Below, piece after piece: positions 1 through 5,378 of a stretch of 5,378 bases of DNA. The stretch spans positions 1 through 5,378 of the forward strand of contig CANIAV010000075.1 in assembly GCA_947465365.1 (NCBI GenBank), read 5' to 3'. The position numbers and the translations under genes are program-made. The notes below the pieces were generated by a model. It was not told where the DNA came from, made no database searches, and saw only the letters and a program-made list of their open reading frames with translations. Within the stretch, counting starts at the first letter, position 1, and each line of letters opens with the position of its first letter. The DNA is from Actinomycetota bacterium (GTDB lineage: Bacteria > Actinomycetota > Actinomycetes > Nanopelagicales > Nanopelagicaceae).

Positions 1-1
1 C

Positions 2-1359
<1,358 letters not shown>

Positions 1360-1370
1360 CCTCCTAGATT

Positions 1371-1416
1371 GCTATCAATTCGCGTTATCTCCAGTAAATC
1401 AAGTAAGTAAGATAGC
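1371..1416. repeat. Inverted repeat GCTATC / GATAGC before glnD
   Basis: A perfect 6-bp inverted repeat: GCTATC at 1371-1376 and GATAGC at 1411-1416, with a 34-nt spacer. The right arm overlaps the candidate -10 hexamer. The arms are short and the loop long, so a chance match is quite possible. In a 60-bp gap between glnK and glnD it could also be a long-range RNA stem or a split protein site. Confidence 0.25.
1385..1413 (+). promoter_or_regulatory. Candidate promoter giving a leaderless glnD transcript
   Basis: The hexamer TAAGAT at 1408-1413 matches the bacterial -10 consensus at four of six positions, including the key first T, second A and last T. Six bases separate it from the glnD ATG at 1420, so normal spacing puts the transcription start on the A of the start codon. 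A weak -35-like TTATCT lies at 1385-1390 with a 17-bp spacer. There is no Shine-Dalgarno upstream of glnD, which fits leaderless translation, a frequent mode in actinobacteria. This is a pattern match only. Confidence 0.42.
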
Positions 1417-1419
1417 TAC

Positions 1420-3669
1420 ATGGGTACACGTGAACGTCGAGAACGATCGAACGAGAGCGATCGTCTTTTAAGTTCACTCTTTACTGGTGTAGCAGGGGTA
1501 GCACTCGCCGCGGTCGGTGGTTATGGCCGCGGCGAGCTAGCTCCCGGTTCAGATCTAGATATCCTCTTTCTACATAATGGTCGCGTTGATGATCAAGCTC
1601 TTGGTGAGTTAGTTAATAAAGTTCTCTATCCGCTATGGGATAAATCTTTTAAGGTTGATCACTCAGTTCGCACGCGTGCAGAAACCCGCGATGCGGCAAG
1701 TTCAGATTTAAAGGTCGCCTTAGGATTATTGGATATCCGCTTAATCTGCGGTGATGCCGATTTAGTCGCTGCTGTTCAACACGATGCAATTGATGACTGG
1801 CGTGGAAGATCGCGCGAGAGGTTGCCCCAACTTCGCACCTCTCTTATTGAACGCCATCTACGAGCCGGCGAGCTGGCATATTTACTCGAACCAGATTTAA
1901 AGGAAGCTCGCGGTGGGTTGCGTGATATCACTGCGCTACGTGCGATTGCGCTAAGCGGTGCGGTTAACGTCTCTTTGGAACAAGTAAGCGCGGCTGAATC
2001 GATTTTGATGAACGCGCGTGAAGCGCTGCATGAAGTAACCGGGCGCGATAAAGATCGCCTTCTCTTTCAGGAACAAGATAAAGTCGCGGAACTTCTGAGT
2101 TATAAAGATGCTGATGAATTAATGAGTGCGATCGCCCAGGCGGCGCGTTCGGTTGATTATTTGCTTGATTCAACTTGGCATCGCTTCGATCATCGCGGCA
2201 AAGATGGTCTGGGACGTTTTCTTAAGCGCCCACGTTCCACTCAGGTTGCACCCGGCATCGTAATTTCACACCAAGAAGTATCGATTGCCGATGGTTTTGA
2301 TTTTGCAGCAGATCCAGTAATTGGAATTCGTGCGGCAGCTATCGCTGCTCAAGCTGGACTACCGATAGCGCCAGCAACTCTGCAGAGATTATTGCTCTCT
2401 TATCAAGAATCAGTTGGCCAAATGCCCGCTCCTTGGCCACGGGCGGCGCGCGAGAATTTAATTGCCTTAATCGGCGCAGGCCAACCGATGGTGCGTATTT
2501 GGGAGGCTTTAGATCAAGAAGAGATTCTCTTTCATTGGTTACCGGAATGGCGCGCCGTACGTTCTTTACCGCAACGCAATGTTTTGCATCGCCATACTGT
2601 GGACCGACATATGGTTGAAACCGCGGTCTATGCGGCAGCGTTAACCCGACGCGTTCATCGCCCCGATCTACTTTTATTCGCAGCCCTATTTCACGATATT
2701 GGAAAAGGTACGCAAGAAGATCACAGCGAACGTGGGGAACGTTTGATTGAACCACTAGCGGCCCGTATTGGCTTTGCAGAACCAGATATCGCAACCCTGA
2801 AGTTATTAATCAAGCACCATCTCTTATTGAGCGCGACTGCAACCAGGCGAGATCTCGATGATCCAGCAACGATTGCATCAGTAACTTCGGTAATTCCTGA
2901 TCTACAGACGCTAGAACTTTTACATGCTTTGAGCATCGCAGATGGGCAGGCGACGGGGCGAGCTGCTTGGAGTGATTGGAAGGAGAGTTTGTTAAGTGAA
3001 TTAGTCTCACGCGTGACTAGCGCTCTTACCGATAACACAATCGCAACTGCCCCAATTTTTACTGAGGAGCAAATCACCTTTGCGCGAACCGGACAGTTAC
3101 GGGTAATCATTGAAGATCGCGATCCAGATTTCGTCATTGAAATTATCGCGCCCGATAAACCTGGGCTGCTCTCGGTAGTTGCAGGTGTCCTAAATCTGGC
3201 GCGCTTTGATGTTCGTTCGGCTCGTACTCAGACCGTAGAGAAAAGTGCTGTAATGAAATGGTTAGTCACACCAAATCAATATGCGCCTACGGTAGATAGC
3301 ACGCTGATTCATCAGATGATTTCCGATGCCTTGGTAGATGCCAGTGAGCTAAGCGCCAAGATCTCACAACGTATCGCCGATTATGCAAGCCTTCCTTCTA
3401 TTCCCGTTCCATCACCCGTCGTTGAAACCTTTATGGATGCAGCAACAGATGCCACGATTATCGAAGTTCGAAGCCACGACCGCCCGGCTTTGCTCTTTGG
3501 TATTGGTGAGGCAATTACCAAGTGCCAGATCGATATCAAATCAGCAATTGTCACAACTCTTGGCGCCGAAGCCATCGACACTTTATATGTAACCGAAATC
3601 GGCGGTGGAGGATTAACGCAGTCGCGAGCACAGGAAGTAGCCGATAGATTATCGGCAGCTCTGGCGTAA
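1420..3669 (+). CDS. glnD: GlnD, bifunctional PII nucleotidyltransferase / nucleotidyl-removing enzyme
   Basis: Cytoplasmic enzyme that senses glutamine and attaches or removes a nucleotide on Tyr51 of PII. It is usually annotated as a uridylyltransferase, but GlnD homologues studied in Corynebacterium and Streptomyces adenylylate PII. Domains in order over 749 residues: a short N-terminus; the nucleotidyltransferase domain with GGYGRGELAPGSDLD, where Gly33-Gly34, Asp45 and Asp47 are the expected metal-binding residues; a GlnD linker region; an HD hydrolase domain with His392 and His397, the His425-Asp426 pair followed by IGKG, and His466-His467 followed by a TRRDLDDPAT motif; and two C-terminal ACT domains (about 571-640 and 679-749), the expected glutamine sensors. 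All key residues are present, so both activities are predicted. The start is well constrained: an in-frame TAA at 1408-1410 rules out upstream starts, leaving ATG 1420. The protein has only 32 residues before the GG motif, compact for the family. glnK ends 60 bp upstream and ffh starts 11 bp downstream. Confidence 0.97.
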   Translation: MGTRERRERSNESDRLLSSLFTGVAGVALAAVGGYGRGELAPGSDLDILFLHNGRVDDQALGELVNKVLYPLWDKSFKVDHSVRTRAETRDAASSDLKVALGLLDIRLICGDADLVAAVQHDAIDDWRGRSRERLPQLRTSLIERHLRAGELAYLLEPDLKEARGGLRDITALRAIALSGAVNVSLEQVSAAESILMNAREALHEVTGRDKDRLLFQEQDKVAELLSYKDADELMSAIAQAARSVDYLLDSTWHRFDHRGKDGLGRFLKRPRSTQVAPGIVISHQEVSIADGFDFAADPVIGIRAAAIAAQAGLPIAPATLQRLLLSYQESVGQMPAPWPRAARENLIALIGAGQPMVRIWEALDQEEILFHWLPEWRAVRSLPQRNVLHRHTVDRHMVETAVYAAALTRRVHRPDLLLFAALFHDIGKGTQEDHSERGERLIEPLAARIGFAEPDIATLKLLIKHHLLLSATATRRDLDDPATIASVTSVIPDLQTLELLHALSIADGQATGRAAWSDWKESLLSELVSRVTSALTDNTIATAPIFTEEQITFARTGQLRVIIEDRDPDFVIEIIAPDKPGLLSVVAGVLNLARFDVRSARTQTVEKSAVMKWLVTPNQYAPTVDSTLIHQMISDALVDASELSAKISQRIADYASLPSIPVPSPVVETFMDAATDATIIEVRSHDRPALLFGIGEAITKCQIDIKSAIVTTLGAEAIDTLYVTEIGGGGLTQSRAQEVADRLSAALA

Positions 3670-3672
3670 GAT
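3667..3672 (+). promoter_or_regulatory. Candidate -10 hexamer (TAAGAT) just before ffh
   Basis: TAAGAT sits 8 nt before the ffh ATG, and its first three bases are the glnD stop codon. It is the same heptamer (GTAAGAT) as before glnD. A start of transcription 6-8 nt downstream would fall at or 1-2 nt before the ATG, giving a leaderless or near-leaderless ffh message. ffh has no Shine-Dalgarno, which fits. No convincing -35 is visible, and translational coupling to glnD is an alternative. Confidence 0.25.
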
Positions 3673-3680
3673 CACCTTCT

Positions 3681-5150
3681 ATGTTTGATTCTCTATCTGC
3701 CAAGTTAACTGGGGCTTTCGCATCGCTACGTTCGCGCGGCAAGATATCAACTTCAGATATTGAAAATACCTGCGCCGATATTCGATCCGCACTACTTGAA
3801 TCCGATGTCGCACTTTCAGTTGTCGACTCCTTTATAGATGTAATTCGCGAAAAATCACTCGCTGCTCTGCCCAATATCCAATCTGGAACCAACCAGGCGC
3901 AAGCGATATTTGAAGTTGTAAATACCGAGCTCATTGAAATTCTCGGGGGAGCGGCGCGGCGAATTCGCTTTGCTAAAAATCCACCAACTGTAATTATGTT
4001 GGCTGGCTTGCAAGGCGCAGGTAAGACAACGCTTGCAGGAAAATTGGCTAAATTTTATTTGGACCAAGGCAATACACCTCTCTTAGTTGCATCTGATCTA
4101 CAACGCCCAAATGCAGTTACCCAATTACAAGTAGTCGGCGAAAGCGTTGGAGTCCCAGTCTTTGCGCCCGAGCCCGGTAACGGTGTCGGAGACCCAGTCA
4201 AAGTTGCCGAACAAGCTCTAATCTTTGCAAAATCAAAACTGTATAACATGGTAATTGTTGATACCGCAGGCCGATTGGGTGTCGATGAAGAATTGATGAA
4301 GCAAGCGATCAATATTCGCGACGCAGTAAAGCCTGATGAAATTCTCTTTGTTGTAGATGCGATGATCGGCCAAGATGCAGTTCGAACCGCGAAAGCTTTC
4401 CAAGATGGCGTTGGTTTTGATGGCGTCGTATTAACCAAGTTAGATGGCGATGCCCGTGGTGGCGCAGCTCTTTCAATCGCTAAATTAACTGGCCAACCAA
4501 TTATGTTCTCATCTAACGGTGAGAAGTTAACTGATTTCGATATCTTCTATCCAGAACGTATGGCCTCTCGCATCCTTGGTATGGGAGATGTGGCAACGCT
4601 GGCCGAACAAGCTAAGAAAGCTTTAGATGGCCAATCAACTGCAAAGTTAGAAGAGAAATTTGCGCGCGGAGATGACTTCACGCTGGAAGATTTCTTGGAG
4701 CAGCTGGAGGCGATGTCAAAGATGGGATCAATGTCGAAATTGTTGGGAATGTTGCCTGGCGCCGGCGCAATGAAGAAACAGATAGAAAACTTTGATGAAT
4801 CTGAAATCGTGCGCACCAAATCAATTGTTCAATCAATGACTCCGCTAGAAAGACGCGATCCCAAGGTATTAAATGGTTCAAGACGAGCTCGGATCGCAAT
4901 TGGCGCAGGCCGTAAAGTTCAAGATGTTAATTCGCTAGTTGATAAATTTGCAGCTGCCCAAAAGATGATGCGTCAGATGCGTAAAGGCGGCGGTATGCCA
5001 CCTGCCATGGCGCAAAGCATGGGTATGCCACCTGGAATTGGATCCGGAATGGGCGCTGGCCAGATGGCGCCGCAAAAGGCGCAGCAACCAGCTAAGAAGA
5101 AGTCCAAATCGGGAAACCCTGCCAAACGGGCTGCTGAAGAACGCGAATAA
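3681..5150 (+). CDS. ffh: Signal recognition particle protein Ffh (SRP54 GTPase)
   Basis: GTPase subunit of the bacterial signal recognition particle. With the SRP RNA it binds hydrophobic signal sequences on ribosomes and delivers them to the receptor FtsY for co-translational membrane insertion. The 489 residues carry the full architecture. The N domain (about 1-95) has the ALLESDVAL segment. The G domain (about 96-295) has the P-loop GLQGAGKTT at 109-117, DLQRPNA (G2-type), DTAGR at 194-198 and TKLDGDARGG at 252-261. The M domain (about 330-433) has a methionine-rich finger loop (Met345, 348, 351, 357, 364) and the SRP-RNA-binding segment NGSRRARIA at 398-406. A 56-residue Met/Gly/Pro tail follows, turns Lys-rich, and ends in an SGNPAKRAAEE motif like other actinobacterial Ffh proteins. 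The ATG at 3681 begins the usual MFDSL sequence, 11 bp after glnD. No Shine-Dalgarno is present, so expression depends on coupling to glnD or a local promoter. Confidence 0.98.
   Translation: MFDSLSAKLTGAFASLRSRGKISTSDIENTCADIRSALLESDVALSVVDSFIDVIREKSLAALPNIQSGTNQAQAIFEVVNTELIEILGGAARRIRFAKNPPTVIMLAGLQGAGKTTLAGKLAKFYLDQGNTPLLVASDLQRPNAVTQLQVVGESVGVPVFAPEPGNGVGDPVKVAEQALIFAKSKLYNMVIVDTAGRLGVDEELMKQAINIRDAVKPDEILFVVDAMIGQDAVRTAKAFQDGVGFDGVVLTKLDGDARGGAALSIAKLTGQPIMFSSNGEKLTDFDIFYPERMASRILGMGDVATLAEQAKKALDGQSTAKLEEKFARGDDFTLEDFLEQLEAMSKMGSMSKLLGMLPGAGAMKKQIENFDESEIVRTKSIVQSMTPLERRDPKVLNGSRRARIAIGAGRKVQDVNSLVDKFAAAQKMMRQMRKGGGMPPAMAQSMGMPPGIGSGMGAGQMAPQKAQQPAKKKSKSGNPAKRAAEERE
4992..5034 (+). repeat. 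Direct repeat in the ffh tail (13 bp, two copies)
   Basis: GGTATGCCACCTG occurs at 4992-5004 and again at 5022-5034, exactly 30 bases (10 codons) apart and in frame. It encodes GMPP at residues 438-441 and 448-451 of Ffh, inside the Met/Gly/Pro-rich tail. It could reflect a past in-frame duplication, and repeats of this size can slip to give tail-length variants between strains. Confidence 0.8.
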
Positions 5151-5152
5151 GG

Positions 5153-5204
5153 CCTCAATTTCGCATCTGCACGCGTTAATGGCAAGATTAGCCTCCTGTT
5201 GAGG
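5153..5204 (+). promoter_or_regulatory. Possible long-range RNA stem in the ffh-rpsP gap
   Basis: CCTCAA at 5153-5158 can pair with TTGAGG at 5199-5204. Within the enclosed loop, ATCTGC at 5165-5170 can pair with GCAAGAT at 5182-5188 with one bulged A. Together they would form a nested structure starting 3 nt after the ffh stop codon. The right arm of the outer stem is also used by the hairpin at 5198-5223, so the two folds exclude each other. Pairing was found by eye, with no energy calculation. Confidence 0.3.
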
Positions 5205-5223
5205 GGCCCTCTACCCCCACAAC
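5198..5223 (+). terminator. GC-rich hairpin between ffh and rpsP, possible terminator or attenuator
   Basis: GTTG (5198-5201) pairs with CAAC (5220-5223), then comes an A-A mismatch (5202/5219), then GGGG (5203-5206) pairs with CCCC (5215-5218), closing an 8-nt loop. No T-run follows (the next bases are ATCCATATCC), so it is not a classical intrinsic terminator; actinobacterial terminators often lack the T-run. It may end or reduce transcription from ffh, or serve as an rpsP leader structure. Confidence 0.4.
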
Positions 5224-5229
5224 ATCCAT

Positions 5230-5243
5230 ATCCAAAGTTGGAT
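5230..5243. repeat. Compact palindrome ATCCAA-AG-TTGGAT upstream of rpsP
   Basis: Perfect 6-bp arms around a 2-bp centre, about 65 bp before the rpsP start. The centre is too tight for a full RNA hairpin (about four pairs would form), so a dimeric protein-binding site is as plausible. I do not recognise it as the site of a known regulator. Confidence 0.4.
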
Positions 5244-5292
5244 CAAGTAAGTGCGCACCCCGCTGCACGAGCCAAGATTCGACACACTTTTT

Positions 5293-5297
5293 AGGAG
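5293..5297 (+). promoter_or_regulatory. Ribosome binding site of rpsP (AGGAG)
   Basis: AGGAG lies 10 nt before the TTG at 5308. It is the only good Shine-Dalgarno in the gap, and its spacing decides for the TTG start over the downstream in-frame ATG codons, which would remove the first conserved residues of S16. Confidence 0.8.
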
Positions 5298-5307
5298 CAC
5301 TACTTCT

Positions 5308-5378
5308 TTGTCTACAAAAATTCGCTTAATGCGCATGGGAAAGATCCGCACACCATTTTTCCGCATCGTCGTAACAGA
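5308..5378 (+). CDS. rpsP: 30S ribosomal protein S16 (bS16), 3'-truncated by window edge
   Basis: Small-subunit ribosomal protein needed for 30S assembly. Only 23 codons lie in the window. They read (M)STKIRLMRMGKIRTPFFR followed by IVVT, which matches the start of S16 (the usual pattern is VKIRLKRxGKxxxPxYRIVV). The start codon is TTG at 5308, supported by AGGAG 10 nt upstream and by the alignment of the first residues to the family. The ffh-rpsP neighbourhood is conserved in many bacteria, and rimM, trmD and rplS commonly follow. The Phe-Phe before Arg, where Tyr is common, is a mild difference. The 157-bp gap before it contains the RNA-structure candidates and no other gene. Confidence 0.94.
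   Translation, partial: MSTKIRLMRMGKIRTPFFRIVVT

Noticed and set aside
1401..1411. AAGTAAGTAAG as a Shine-Dalgarno or functional tandem repeat before glnD
   Set aside because: It has no GGAGG-like core, and the repeat is too short to distinguish from chance; the TAAGAT promoter reading explains the region better.
2128..2135. GCGATCGC octamer like the cyanobacterial HIP1 repeat
   Set aside because: I noticed only this one copy within glnD, so there is no sign of a repeat family.
2339..2794. 151-codon open frame on the minus strand inside glnD (and similar minus-strand frames at 2721-3137, 3551-3934, 4055-4438)
   Set aside because: They lie wholly or mostly opposite well-supported genes, resemble no family I recognise, have unconvincing compositions, and are expected as shadows of long coding regions.
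5251..5268. GTGC...GCAC small stem and the GTGCGCAC palindrome near rpsP
   Set aside because: Only four pairs with a 10-nt loop; too weak to claim beside the stronger hairpin at 5198-5223.

Overview
The window is an ordinary, gene-dense bacterial chromosome segment with all genes on the + strand. It reads: ammonium transporter (amtB, 5' end cut off by the window), PII signal protein (glnK), PII-modifying enzyme (glnD), signal-recognition-particle GTPase (ffh) and the first 23 codons of ribosomal protein S16 (rpsP). The order amtB-glnK-glnD-ffh-rpsP is the one known from actinobacteria, where ftsY commonly lies just upstream. The protein details also fit actinobacteria: the GlnK ending, the GlnD sequence around its HD domain, and the Ffh N-terminus with its tail ending in an SGNPAKRA-type motif. 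The base composition looks moderate (roughly half G+C by eye, many A/T-ending codons and TTA leucines), unlike high-GC soil actinobacteria. A small-genome aquatic actinobacterium such as the Nanopelagicales (acI) is my best guess, but this is an inference from composition and compactness, not a demonstrated identity.

Layout. Bases 2-1024 hold the last 340 residues of AmtB. Its stop codon overlaps the glnK start in an ATGA, and glnK has a strong ribosome binding site inside the end of amtB. A 60-bp gap (1360-1419) without a Shine-Dalgarno precedes glnD. A TAAGAT hexamer there lies exactly where a -10 element would place the transcription start on the A of the glnD ATG, so glnD may have its own leaderless transcript. 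ffh follows glnD after 11 bp, also without a Shine-Dalgarno and with the same GTAAGAT heptamer just upstream. A 157-bp gap (5151-5307) separates ffh from rpsP. It contains competing inverted repeats and a Shine-Dalgarno for a TTG-initiated rpsP.

Function. AmtB conducts ammonium. GlnK senses ATP/ADP/2-oxoglutarate and plugs AmtB through its T-loop. GlnD modifies and demodifies GlnK on Tyr51 according to glutamine, by adenylylation rather than uridylylation in the actinobacteria studied. Ffh targets nascent membrane proteins to the membrane, and rpsP starts the next translation-related gene cluster.

I found no mobile element, CRISPR array, tRNA, rRNA or defence-type gene, and no evidence of an undescribed multi-gene system. 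The items worth a second look are regulatory (possible leaderless starts, competing RNA structures before rpsP) and small protein differences (the PII B-loop, the Ffh tail).
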